This document shows, piece after piece, positions 34,205 to 43,027 of a stretch of 64,000 bases of DNA. Position 1 is the first letter of the stretch. The number at the start of each line of letters is the position of its first letter. Origin of the DNA: an uncultured Collinsella sp. (GTDB taxonomy: Bacteria > Actinomycetota > Coriobacteriia > Coriobacteriales > Coriobacteriaceae); assembly GCA_900540095.1 (NCBI GenBank), contig UQEO01000001.1, positions 4,649 to 68,648 of the forward strand, written 5' to 3'. The position numbers were made by a program, and so were the translations under genes. The notes beneath the pieces were generated by a model. The model saw nothing but the letters and a program-made list of their open reading frames with translations, had not been told where the DNA came from and did no database searches.

Positions 34205-34735
34205 GTGAGTTATTTGGATCTGGCTCGGGCTCGGTATTCTTGTCGTGAATTTGAGACTCGGGCTGTTGAGCAAGCTGTTGTGGATGCCATTGTTGAGGCT
34301 GGGCGGATTGCTCCTTCTGCTTGTAATAATCATCCAACCCGTGTGATGGTGTTGGATACGCCTGAGCTTCTGGAGAAGGCTGCTGCTTGTCAGCCTCGGT
34401 TTGCTCGTGATGGGTCTATCTTTGGGGCTCCGCTTGTCTTCCTTATTTGCAGCGTTACCGATGATGCTTGGGTGCGCCCGTATGACCAGATGAATTCCAG
34501 CGAAATCGATACGTCCATCGTGTGTGATCAGATGATGATGGAGGCCACCGAGCAGGGCCTGGGAACGTGCTGGGTATGCCATTTTAAGCCTGAGGTGGCA
34601 CAAGAACAGTTCAATCTGTCCAAGGGCGTCTATCCCTATCACATGCTCGTCTGTGGCTATCCTGCCGACCACATCGCCGATCCCGAGCATCGCGAGGCCC
34701 GCACCATTCCCCTCCCCGACTTCCTCCTCAAGTAG
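34205..34735 (+). CDS. Nitroreductase-family flavoprotein
   Basis: A 176-aa FMN-dependent oxidoreductase of the nitroreductase superfamily: YSCREFETRAVEQAVV with the FMN phosphate arginine, AGRIAPSACNNHPTRVMVL, the flavin-contact LGTCWVCHF, and the C-terminal GYPAD. The start is GTG at 34205, eight bases after GGAGG. Odd: from about 34105 to 34490 the DNA and codons are T/G-rich with NNT third bases, while the rest of the gene uses GC-ending codons like its neighbours. Substrate unknown; could reduce nitro compounds, quinones or flavins. Confidence 0.84.
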   Translation: MSYLDLARARYSCREFETRAVEQAVVDAIVEAGRIAPSACNNHPTRVMVLDTPELLEKAAACQPRFARDGSIFGAPLVFLICSVTDDAWVRPYDQMNSSEIDTSIVCDQMMMEATEQGLGTCWVCHFKPEVAQEQFNLSKGVYPYHMLVCGYPADHIADPEHREARTIPLPDFLLK

Positions 34736-34844
34736 ATTTTTGGGACATGCCTTAAAGCCTACCCTTGACCGTTCATCCGTTCGCCGAGTTCTGCGCCACT
34801 ATGTGCAGGGCTTGGTTTTTATGTTACGCACCCCGGCACAGTCA

Positions 34845-34875
34845 TAAAAAAGGACCCGCAAGCTGCGGGTCCTTT
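34845..34875 (-). terminator. Terminator of divIVA
   Basis: Stem GGACCCGCA with exact complement around AGC. Minus strand continues TTTTTTATG; the plus strand has only CTTTCTAG. It thus mainly serves divIVA but may stop nitroreductase transcripts as well. Confidence 0.85.
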
Positions 34876-34901
34876 CTAGGCACTAAATTGTAGGCCGAAT
34901 G

Positions 34902-35576
34902 TTAGTCCAGGTCGTCGGCAGCAAAGTTGTCGATCGGGGCAAAGGGATCGGCCACGGGGACAACCGGGTCAGCGACGGGCAGCGGCTCGGCGGGAACAGT
35001 CACTGCAGGAGAAGCGGCAGAACCGACCGGCGTGGAGGCCATGAGGTCGGCCGGGAAGGAGTTCTGGGCATCGTCCATGAAGTGCTGGATGAGCTTAAGA
35101 TACTCGGCCTTGAACTCCTCACGGGAAGCCTTGAGACGATCGATCTCCTCGAGCTCGGCCTGCTTCTCGGTCAGAGCCTGGCGGATAACCTCGCGAGCCT
35201 TGGCGTCAGCCTCGTTGCGGATACGCTCAGCGTTCTCGTTGGCATCGTTAACGATGGTCTCAGCGGTCTGCTGGGCAGCGATCAGGGCAGCGGAAATCTG
35301 GCGCTCCTGAGCGGAGAAGTCAGGGGCGGGAGCAGCCACGGGGGCGGCAGGAACGGCCTGGTCGGCGGTATCCCGAGCCTGGGCAAGCTGAGCCTGTGCA
35401 TCGGCAAGCTGCTGCTCGGTAGCAGTCAGACGACCCTTAAGGTCAACGATCTTAGCGAGCATAGCGTCAACCTCGGAGGACAGCGTCTCCAAGAAGACGT
35501 CGACCTCAGCAGGATCGTAGCCACGCTTGGCCTCAGAGAAAGTCTGAGCCTGGATGTCTGCAGGGGTAATAGCCAT
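34902..35576 (-). CDS. divIVA: DivIVA-domain cell division/polar growth protein
   Basis: A 224-aa coiled-coil protein. The N-terminal lipid-binding DivIVA domain (ITPADIQAQTFSEAKRGYDPAEVDVFLE) is residues 3-32, followed by coiled coils at about 33-75 and 90-160 with an Ala/Pro linker between, and a disordered Pro/Ala/Asp-rich tail. It marks curved membrane and recruits wall-growth proteins. It ends the yggS-sepF-yggT-divIVA run, an arrangement common in actinobacteria. The ATG follows AAAGGAGACTTGTT. Confidence 0.92.
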   Translation of the reverse strand: MAITPADIQAQTFSEAKRGYDPAEVDVFLETLSSEVDAMLAKIVDLKGRLTATEQQLADAQAQLAQARDTADQAVPAAPVAAPAPDFSAQERQISAALIAAQQTAETIVNDANENAERIRNEADAKAREVIRQALTEKQAELEEIDRLKASREEFKAEYLKLIQHFMDDAQNSFPADLMASTPVGSAASPAVTVPAEPLPVADPVVPVADPFAPIDNFAADDLD

Positions 35577-35637
35577 AACAAGTCTCCTTTTTCATCGCCT
35601 CGGCGCTACACGCCCGACGTAAGTTACTAAGTCAGTT

Positions 35638-35919
35638 CTACACGAGTATACCTATAAGAAGCTGCAGAACCAGCCTCTGCACCAACTGCAACGCAATAAT
35701 CGCAACGACCGGCGAAAAATCGATACCGCCCATCGGCGGGATGAAACGACGGAACAGGTTGAGCCACGGACCGCACACGCTATCAAGCACCGCGGCAATA
35801 TCCTGAAGCAAACCACCCTGCTTCATGGGAATCCACGTCATAAAGCAGTAGACGACAATGAGCGTGGAATAGAAGTTGAACAGCGTGTTGACCAGCTGGA
35901 CGATAGTGTAGATGTTGAT
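35638..35919 (-). CDS. yggT: YggT family membrane protein with apparent non-canonical start
   Basis: A two-helix membrane protein whose first helix (INIYTIVQLVNTLFNFYS) lies upstream of the first available ATG (35841). From that ATG only 67 aa remain, lacking helix 1. In the same frame, up to the sepF stop, there is no ATG, GTG or TTG. GAGGAG sits six bases before an ATC codon at 35919, giving a 93-aa protein of normal YggT length; ATT at 35925 abuts the site. Either ATC is used as start or the base call is wrong. YggT proteins are linked to septum formation and the neighbours (sepF, divIVA) fit. Confidence 0.75.
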   Translation of the reverse strand: MNIYTIVQLVNTLFNFYSTLIVVYCFMTWIPMKQGGLLQDIAAVLDSVCGPWLNLFRRFIPPMGGIDFSPVVAIIALQLVQRLVLQLLIGILV

Positions 35920-35940
35920 GGGAATCTCCTCGTCTTGTCT

Positions 35941-36663
35941 TTACTTAAGGTAGCCGTCGGCACGAAGCTTCTTGAGATCGGAATCTTTGACCTCGCAACC
36001 GGCGGGCAGCACCATGAACACGCGGTCGCCCACCTCCTTGACCGTGGCGCCCAGACCGCAGGCAAAGCCGTAAGAGAAGTCCAAGACGCGCTTGGCAACT
36101 TCGGTGCGTACGCCCACAAAAATCAGTGCGACAGGCTGCTTGGTGCGAACGCGGCGCACCACGGTCTCCACGTCGTCATAGCTCTCGGGGCGCAGGACAT
36201 AGGCCGGCAGCTGCGGTGTGGCGTTGATGATATTGCTCGCATAGGCCGAGGCATCGCTCGGTGCAGGCGCGGGCGCAGCGGCGGCACGGGCGCGGGTGTT
36301 CTCGGCGTAGCTCGACGGCGTGTCATAGGCACCGGGACGATAACCGCTCGCAACACTGTCCTGCGAGCGCGAAGGCGGGTTATACGTCGTGGCATGGCGA
36401 GAGTCATCGCCGACCAGCTGCCCGGAGCGTGTATACACGGCAACCGACTCAGCTTCACCACGGCGCGTCTGACCAAGCAGGCCGTTGCTCGGCTCGTCTT
36501 GGGTGTAGAAGCCCTCGCCCGAAGCTCCGCTGTAGCCGTTGCCCTGATAGCCATCGTCATAGCCGTCATCGTAGCCGTAGTCGTCGTCCTGGCCATAACC
36601 CTGGTCGTAACCCTGCTGGCCGCCCAGGTGCATCTTATTTTTAATCTCGTCAAGGAAGCCCAT
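35941..36663 (-). CDS. sepF: SepF cell division protein
   Basis: A 240-aa FtsZ-binding membrane anchor. The N-terminal amphipathic helix MGFLDEIKNKMHLGG binds membrane; residues 16-60 are a Tyr/Gly/Asp repeat region (GYDQGYGQDDD and similar) and 60-150 a disordered linker; the SepF core (about 155-240) has LRPESYDDVETVVRRVRTKQPVAL and LDFSYGFACGLGATVKEVGDRVFMVLP. With no ftsA in the cluster, SepF is the likely Z-ring anchor. The ATG at 36663 follows GAGAGGACACAACC. Confidence 0.94.
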   Translation of the reverse strand: MGFLDEIKNKMHLGGQQGYDQGYGQDDDYGYDDGYDDGYQGNGYSGASGEGFYTQDEPSNGLLGQTRRGEAESVAVYTRSGQLVGDDSRHATTYNPPSRSQDSVASGYRPGAYDTPSSYAENTRARAAAAPAPAPSDASAYASNIINATPQLPAYVLRPESYDDVETVVRRVRTKQPVALIFVGVRTEVAKRVLDFSYGFACGLGATVKEVGDRVFMVLPAGCEVKDSDLKKLRADGYLK

Positions 36664-36723
36664 GGTTGTGTCCTCTCGCGGTTTAGTGCAGGCGCTCCGA
36701 TAATCAGTGCGCACTTCAGAGCC

Positions 36724-37461
36724 TTATTTTACTGCAAACTCCGGGCTAAATACTACCCTGCCCAGGCGAACGAGCGTAGAGCCCTCCTCAAGGGCAGGCT
36801 CAAAGTCTTCGCTCATGCCGCAGGAAAGCTCAGGCAGGTTCAAATCGGGATGCGCCGCCTCCAGCTCATCCCTCAGCTCACGAAGCCCCGCAAAGGTGCG
36901 GCGTGCCACATCCTTATTCCCCCGGGGCGCCATAGTCATAAGCCCCTGTACGCAAATTCCCTCAAGTTCCGCAAGCTCACCCGCGGCGGCGCGAATCTCA
37001 TCGGGCGAAAAGCCTCCCTTCGACTCCTCACCACTTACATTGACCTCAATGAGCACACGCTGGGGGCCGGCGAGCTCGCCTGCCTCAATCTTGCGGACAG
37101 CACGGCTCGAGATCGCCTGCGCCAGATGCAGCGAACCCACCGAGTGGATCAGCTCGGCTGAGCCCAGCACCGCATTAATCTTATTGGTCTGCAGGTTGCC
37201 GATCATATCGAAGCGCACCTCGGGCAGCTCCGGATGCTCCGCCAGACCTGTGAGCTTGCGAACCAGCTCCTGCGGGCGGTTCTCGGCAAAATGGCGATAC
37301 CCCGCCTGGATGGCGGCAACGGTCTCATCGACACCAACGGTCTTGGACACGGCAATGAGGCGCGCGGCGTCATGGGGACGGCCCGCGCGATCGAGCGCCG
37401 CATAAAAACGTTCCAGAATCTGCTCGCGGCGAGCGCGCATCAAGTCCAAATAGTTATCCAT
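36724..37461 (-). CDS. yggS: YggS/PLPBP family pyridoxal-phosphate homeostasis protein
   Basis: A 245-aa alanine-racemase-like TIM-barrel protein without the second domain. The PLP lysine is in LIAVSKTVGVDE (about residue 40); ENRPQELVRK, FDMIGNLQTNKI and LIEVNVSGEESKGG are family blocks, and MTMAPRG and CGMSEDFEPAL complete the site. It buffers free PLP. The ATG at 37461 follows GGAGG by nine bases. First gene of the yggS-sepF-yggT-divIVA run. Confidence 0.92.
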   Translation of the reverse strand: MDNYLDLMRARREQILERFYAALDRAGRPHDAARLIAVSKTVGVDETVAAIQAGYRHFAENRPQELVRKLTGLAEHPELPEVRFDMIGNLQTNKINAVLGSAELIHSVGSLHLAQAISSRAVRKIEAGELAGPQRVLIEVNVSGEESKGGFSPDEIRAAAGELAELEGICVQGLMTMAPRGNKDVARRTFAGLRELRDELEAAHPDLNLPELSCGMSEDFEPALEEGSTLVRLGRVVFSPEFAVK

Positions 37462-37511
37462 TGCCAATCGCCTCCGCTGACAGCCAAACAAGTAGTCCCA
37501 TGCTAACGCAA

Positions 37512-37543
37512 GAGCGCGGCCCCGCATGTGCAAGGCCGCGCTC
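37512..37543 (-). terminator. Terminator after phoU
   Basis: Minus-strand stem GAGCGCGGCC with exact complement around 12 nt, followed by TTGCG. It separates the pst-phoU genes from yggS. The T-run is short. Confidence 0.6.
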
Positions 37544-37580
37544 ACTTAAGTATTTACAATCTTTCGACGAACGGGATTAC

Positions 37581-38438
37581 TTACTCCTCGGCGTCCTCGC
37601 CATCGTCCTCATCCTCAAGATGATCGAGCAGATAGCGAAGACCCTCGCCGACCTCGTTAACGGGCACCTTGGCAACGTAGCGAGCGTCGACGGCGGGCCT
37701 CATGATAACGCCCTCGCCCGAAGGCACGCGCATGCTCTCGAGCTCATCCTCATCAGTGCGGGCGATATCGCCGGCATTCATACGCTGACCAGTCAACAGG
37801 AAAGTCAGACGGCAAGCGGCATCGATGGAAATCGAGGCGATGCGATCGAGGTAGCGCGAAACCATGATGGCGCGGCGCAGGTCGTCATAGTTGCTGTCGT
37901 GGTCCATAAAGTCGCCCGTATCCATACGGTTAAAGGTGCGGAAGAACTTCTCGTAAGCGGCGTGCACCGGCTCGTCCTCGACGGCCAGGTTGCAGATGAT
38001 GGACATGTCGTTGGTGACGAGCGCAGAAAGCGAAGAGCCCAGCACCTGGTAGACGGCCTCAGCCTCGGCCTCGACCGTGCCGACAAGCTCCTTGGGCAGC
38101 GAGATATCGGCCTTGACCATGTGACGCGTAGCGCGGCAGATCTGGCGAACCTTATCGGTCATGCGCTGCAGGTTAAAGTCGACGTAGATAATCGTCTGCA
38201 GCAAGCGGAAGTCGGAGGCGACCGGCGACTGCGTGGCGATCAGGTTGTAGCAGACGGCCTCCAGGTTGGCGCAGCGCGCGTCAATCGAAAGCGTGCGCTT
38301 CTTGGTCTTGGTGGCGAGCTTGCGGTCGTCGGTCACATAGGCCTTCACGGCATCGTGGAGGGCCAGATCGACGGCCTCATAGATGCTCAGCATCTCGTGA
38401 CGGGCCTCGACGAGCTGACGGGAAAACAGTTTGCGCAT
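37581..38438 (-). CDS. phoU: Phosphate signalling regulator PhoU
   Basis: A 285-aa helical protein with two PhoU repeats (about 8-100 and 115-210), each with the metal-binding E/DxxxD pattern, for example DFNLQRMTDKVRQI and DLRRAIMVSRYLDRI. It couples the PstSCAB transporter to the Pho sensor kinase and represses uptake when phosphate is plentiful. An extra C-terminal segment of about 60 residues ends in an acidic run (EDEDDGEDAEE), longer than the E. coli protein. Last gene of the pst cluster; no Pho two-component genes are in the window. Confidence 0.92.
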   Translation of the reverse strand: MRKLFSRQLVEARHEMLSIYEAVDLALHDAVKAYVTDDRKLATKTKKRTLSIDARCANLEAVCYNLIATQSPVASDFRLLQTIIYVDFNLQRMTDKVRQICRATRHMVKADISLPKELVGTVEAEAEAVYQVLGSSLSALVTNDMSIICNLAVEDEPVHAAYEKFFRTFNRMDTGDFMDHDSNYDDLRRAIMVSRYLDRIASISIDAACRLTFLLTGQRMNAGDIARTDEDELESMRVPSGEGVIMRPAVDARYVAKVPVNEVGEGLRYLLDHLEDEDDGEDAEE

Positions 38439-38530
38439 GGTTCACTCCAATCAGTTGGGTGCGGTCATGCCGCCCGCACAGTGAATACACACCGGACCAG
38501 GTCCGATCAGCTTGGGACTAGTCGCACCGA

Positions 38531-39334
<804 letters not shown>

Positions 39335-39346
39335 GGGACTCCTTAA

Positions 39347-40252
39347 CTAGCGACGCTTGCGCGACAGGAAGCGCGCAAACAGGTTGAAGGCCAGAATGAT
39401 CACCATCAGCAAGAGCGCGGTGCCGTAGGCTGCGTTCATGTTGATGCCGTCGTTGGCAAGCAGGTACAGATGGACCGTCATGGGGCGGCCGGAATCGAGC
39501 GGCGAGATAGGTAGATTGATGGCCTGGCCCATGGTGTAGAGCACCACCGCGGTCTCGCCGATGGCACGGCCGATGGCGAGGACGATGCCCGTGGCAATAC
39601 GGCCAAAGGCAGAAGGAAGCACGATCTTGGAGACAACCTGCCACTTGGTGGCGCCCAGGCCGTACGCGCCCCAACGGATATAGCGCGGAACGGCGCGAAT
39701 GGCCTCTTCGGTGGTGCGCATGACGATGGGGAGCATCAAGAGCGCGAGTGCCAGAGCGGCAGAGACCATCGAAAGGCCCAGGCCCATAGCCTCGACAAAC
39801 AAGGCGTAGCCAAACAGGCCCATAACGATGGAGGGCACCGAGGCCAAAGCGTCAGCAGCGTAGCGAATGAGCTCGACGACCTTGCCCTGCTTGGCGTACT
39901 CGGCCAGATAGACGGCTGCCAGCACAGCGATCGGCGTGCAGATAAGCATGGCGAGCGCCGTCACGTAGACGGTCGAGACGATCGTGGGCCAAATTCCGCC
40001 CTCGGCGTTGACGCCCTGGGGCCAACCGAAGATAAAGTCGAGCGAGATGTGTGGCAGGCCGTTGATGACCACGTAGGCGATGATAGCGACCAGCACCAGC
40101 GTGGTGATGTAGGCAGCGGTACGAAACACGCCAAGCATGATCTTGTTGGACAGGTCCTTGTTGATGCGGCCCTTCTTGCCGTGGGAAAGGGCACGCTTGA
40201 TGCGCTCGCGCGACGAGGTCGTATCGACCGTCGTGTCAACGGAATCGGACAT
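39347..40252 (-). CDS. pstA: Phosphate ABC transporter permease PstA
   Basis: A 301-aa membrane subunit with about six helices. The EAA-type cytoplasmic loop facing PstB reads YGLGATKWQVVSKIVLPSA, and the PstA-specific GGIWPTIVSTVYVTALAMLI segment is present. Pairs with PstC to form the channel. Its start lies three bases after the pstC stop. Confidence 0.95.
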   Translation of the reverse strand: MSDSVDTTVDTTSSRERIKRALSHGKKGRINKDLSNKIMLGVFRTAAYITTLVLVAIIAYVVINGLPHISLDFIFGWPQGVNAEGGIWPTIVSTVYVTALAMLICTPIAVLAAVYLAEYAKQGKVVELIRYAADALASVPSIVMGLFGYALFVEAMGLGLSMVSAALALALLMLPIVMRTTEEAIRAVPRYIRWGAYGLGATKWQVVSKIVLPSAFGRIATGIVLAIGRAIGETAVVLYTMGQAINLPISPLDSGRPMTVHLYLLANDGINMNAAYGTALLLMVIILAFNLFARFLSRKRR

Positions 40253-40255
40253 AGC

Positions 40256-41182
40256 CTACCCCCTCTTCTTCTTGGAAATCAGACGGACGATGCCCACCAG
40301 CGTGGCGGAGATGATAAACAGGACCACACCCATGCCGAACAGCGCCGAGCGATGCAGACCCGAGGAATAGCTCATGTCGAGCGCAATCTGGCTCGTGAGC
40401 GTCGAGATGGGGCTCGCAATGCTGTCGGGAATAACCGGGGCGTTACCTACGACCATGAGCACGGCCATGGTCTCGCCGATGGCACGGCCCATACCCAGCA
40501 CGATGGCATCAACGATACCCAGCTTCGCGGCAGGTAGCACGACCTTATAGATGGTCTGCCACTTGGTGGCGCCCATGGCATACGATGCCTCGCGAATGCC
40601 CATGGGAATGGAATTGAGAGCATCGATGGTGAGCGTGGTGATGGTAGGGACGATCATGATGGCGAGCACAAACCACGCCGTCAGCGCACCAAAACCAAGG
40701 CCGCCGGTCAGTTGTGCGATAAACGGGCGGATGATGATCATGCCAAAGAAGCCGTAGATGATGGAGGGTATGCCCGCCAGCAGGTCAACGGCGGGGCTGA
40801 TGAGCTTGCGCACGCGCTTGCTGGCAATCTCGACCAGGTAAACGGCCGTACCCACGCCCAGCGGCACGCCCATGGCGAGCGCACCGACGGTCACCAGACC
40901 CGAGCCGGCAAGCAGCGACAAGATGCCGTAGTGGCCCTCGGAAGGCGCCCACGTAAAGCTAAAGAAGTCCGCCAGACCGATGTCAGTAAAGACGGGCAGC
41001 GCCGAGTACGTGGTAAAGACAAAAATCAGGATGACGGTAACGACCGCCAAGAACGCGCAGGCAAAGAAGATCCACTGCAGCGCCTTCTCCTTGATATAGG
41101 TACTGCGCGATACGAGCGCCAGCTCGCGCTTCTTGGGCGTCTGAACATTCTGCTCAGTCTGGGAGTTTTCCTGTGCTTCCAT
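40256..41182 (-). CDS. pstC: Phosphate ABC transporter permease PstC
   Basis: A 308-aa membrane subunit. A 40-residue cytoplasmic N-terminus precedes six helices; the EAA loop is YAMGATKWQTIYKVVLPAA, and PSEGHYGILSLLAGS lies in the first periplasmic-type loop. The ATG at 41182, one base after the pstS stop, has AGGGGAG eight bases upstream; a GTG at 41191 would start inside pstS with a poorer site. Translationally linked to pstS. Confidence 0.94.
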   Translation of the reverse strand: MEAQENSQTEQNVQTPKKRELALVSRSTYIKEKALQWIFFACAFLAVVTVILIFVFTTYSALPVFTDIGLADFFSFTWAPSEGHYGILSLLAGSGLVTVGALAMGVPLGVGTAVYLVEIASKRVRKLISPAVDLLAGIPSIIYGFFGMIIIRPFIAQLTGGLGFGALTAWFVLAIMIVPTITTLTIDALNSIPMGIREASYAMGATKWQTIYKVVLPAAKLGIVDAIVLGMGRAIGETMAVLMVVGNAPVIPDSIASPISTLTSQIALDMSYSSGLHRSALFGMGVVLFIISATLVGIVRLISKKKRG

Positions 41183-41183
41183 G

Positions 41184-42020
41184 CTACTCACTCCCCTTCT
41201 CGTCGTTGGTGACGGGAATAAAGCCCGCCTCGCGAATCTGCTTGTCCATCTTTTCGGACGTCACATAGTCGATGTAATCCTGCGCCTGCTGCGAAGGCGC
41301 ACCCTTCACAAAGAAGTAAAGGTCGCGCGAGATGGGATAGCCGCCACTCGCGACCGTCTTCTCGGACGCCTCAACATGATTGACCGAGACGGCCTTGACC
41401 GAGGTATTGGCGTTGAGGCTATCGACGAAGCCCAGTGAAATGTAGCCGATGGCCCCACGCGAACGAGATACCACGTCGCGCACCTGGCCCGTACCCGAAA
41501 GAACAGCCGAGCGGCGATCGAACGGCGTGCCATCCATCACGATGGTACGGAAGGCCTCGCGCGTACCGGACGCCTCGTCTCGGTTGATGACCTGAATCCT
41601 CAGGTCCTCGCCACCGACCTCTTTCCAATTGGTAATCTTGCCGGCGTAGATATCGCGGAGCTGCTCGGTCGAGAGGTTATCGACGGGGTTGTCGTCGTTC
41701 ACGATGACCGCGATACCGTCGTGGGCAATGACGATGGGGGTCAGGCCCAGATCCTGTTCGTCGGCATTGAGCCCACGGGAGGAGCTGGCGATATCGGCCG
41801 TTCCGGCGCTGACGGCCTCGATGCCAGCGGAAGAACCCAAACCGGAAACGAGCACGTCGATGCCGGTCTCCTCCTTAAAGCCCTCGGCCGCAATCTCGGC
41901 GATAGGAAGGCAGGTCGTGGAGCCAGCGACGGTAATGGAAGAGGTAGAAGATCCCGAAGAACAGGCACACAGCGTAAGTGTAAGCACAGCGGCGCTCAGG
42001 ACCGATACGATCTTTCTCAT
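41184..42020 (-). CDS. pstS: Phosphate-binding lipoprotein PstS
   Basis: A 278-aa extracytoplasmic solute-binding protein. The signal peptide ends at the lipobox LCAC (Cys20 is lipidated). The phosphate pocket is seen in AGSTTCLPIAE, the ASSSRGL segment and RDEASGTREAF. It captures phosphate for PstCAB. The ATG overlaps the pgeF stop by four bases (ATGA), so translation is coupled to pgeF. Confidence 0.95.
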   Translation of the reverse strand: MRKIVSVLSAAVLTLTLCACSSGSSTSSITVAGSTTCLPIAEIAAEGFKEETGIDVLVSGLGSSAGIEAVSAGTADIASSSRGLNADEQDLGLTPIVIAHDGIAVIVNDDNPVDNLSTEQLRDIYAGKITNWKEVGGEDLRIQVINRDEASGTREAFRTIVMDGTPFDRRSAVLSGTGQVRDVVSRSRGAIGYISLGFVDSLNANTSVKAVSVNHVEASEKTVASGGYPISRDLYFFVKGAPSQQAQDYIDYVTSEKMDKQIREAGFIPVTNDEKGSE

Positions 42021-42817
42021 AGCATCACGCCGATCGCAGCATGGCGCCCACAGGTGCCGTCCTCGTTACGGTAGGAATAAAAGCGGTCGTTCTGACGCAC
42101 GGTCGAAAGCTGGGTATCCACGATATCATCCGCGTCGACACCGACATCTACCAGCGCCTCGCGAATGGCAGCGGAAAGATCGAGCATGCGAGAGGTACTC
42201 GCATCGATGCAAGAGAACTCGGCGGCAAAGCGATCCATGAGTTCCTGGGATACCTCATATTCGTCACCCAAGATATGGGGGCCGATATAGGCGGAAACGT
42301 CGCCCGCATCGCAGCCGGCAGCATCGCAAAGCGCCTGGCACGCCTTGGCAGAAATACGTGCAATCGTGCCCTTCCAACCGGAGTGCACCACGGCAAATCC
42401 GCCAGGGGCCACCAGCACCACGGGAACGCAGTCGGCAAAGCAGAGCAGCACGGGCACGTTATGCGCCGTACAGACGATGGCATCGCAGCCCGCGGCAATC
42501 TGCTCGCGAACGTCCTCAAGGTCATCGGCGCCGTTCGAGGTCACCGCAACGATATGATCACCATGGACCTGATTGGGAACGAGCAGGTTGTTCTCGCACT
42601 CGGCGGCACCCATAGCCTCGAGCGCACGACGACGATTTTCTTGAACAGCAAAGGGGTCATCGCCAACATGCGAGCCCAAGTTGAGTGAGGAGTACGCATC
42701 TTCGGAAACACCACCGGCGCGCTCGGTGAAGGCAAAGCGAACATCGGATGTCGCGCCTTCCACCAACGTAACTCCATCATGGTCGACACGCGAAACGTTG
42801 TCCGCACGTGCTGCCAT
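42017..42817 (-). CDS. pgeF: Peptidoglycan editing factor PgeF (YfiH/laccase-domain)
   Basis: A 266-aa multicopper-oxidase-like fold protein. NQVHGDHIV, CFADCVPVVL and VVHSGWKGT carry the zinc-site histidines and cysteine. PgeF in E. coli removes wrongly joined L-Ser-UDP-MurNAc, proofreading cell-wall precursors. Its place directly after ftsZ is common; here it also precedes and overlaps pstS, an unusual partnership. The ATG at 42817 follows AGGAGG by eight bases. A Pho-box-like repeat lies about 105-120 bp upstream. Confidence 0.92.
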   Translation of the reverse strand: MAARADNVSRVDHDGVTLVEGATSDVRFAFTERAGGVSEDAYSSLNLGSHVGDDPFAVQENRRRALEAMGAAECENNLLVPNQVHGDHIVAVTSNGADDLEDVREQIAAGCDAIVCTAHNVPVLLCFADCVPVVLVAPGGFAVVHSGWKGTIARISAKACQALCDAAGCDAGDVSAYIGPHILGDEYEVSQELMDRFAAEFSCIDASTSRMLDLSAAIREALVDVGVDADDIVDTQLSTVRQNDRFYSYRNEDGTCGRHAAIGVML

Positions 42818-42922
42818 ACTAAAGCCTCCTAATAACACAAGTACCGCGGCATCGCCGCTACAGCCCGCGTTTATACGGCTGTCATACTTCTCTAAAAGGA
42901 TACCTGCTGCGCTGGAGGCAAT

Positions 42923-42939
42923 CGTAAAGGGAACGTAAA
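42923..42939 (-). promoter_or_regulatory. Candidate Pho box upstream of pgeF-pstSCAB-phoU
   Basis: The minus strand has two direct TTTACG repeats separated by five bases (TTTACG-TTCCC-TTTACG), an 11-bp period as in PhoB and PhoP boxes. It lies about 110 bp before pgeF, the first gene of the transcription unit that includes pstS. Confidence 0.5.
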
Positions 42940-42970
42940 GAGATTGGAGGTTCTAGTTTACAAAGTCGAA

Positions 42971-43003
42971 ATAAAAAGGGCGCGTCCATACGGACACGCC
43001 CCT
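42971..43003 (-). terminator. Terminator of ftsZ
   Basis: Minus-strand GGGCGTGTCC / GGACGCGCCC around TAT or CAT, followed by TTTTTATT. It separates the dcw cluster from pgeF-pst. Confidence 0.85.
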
Positions 43004-43027
43004 GTGCACAACAATGCAAAGAATGAC

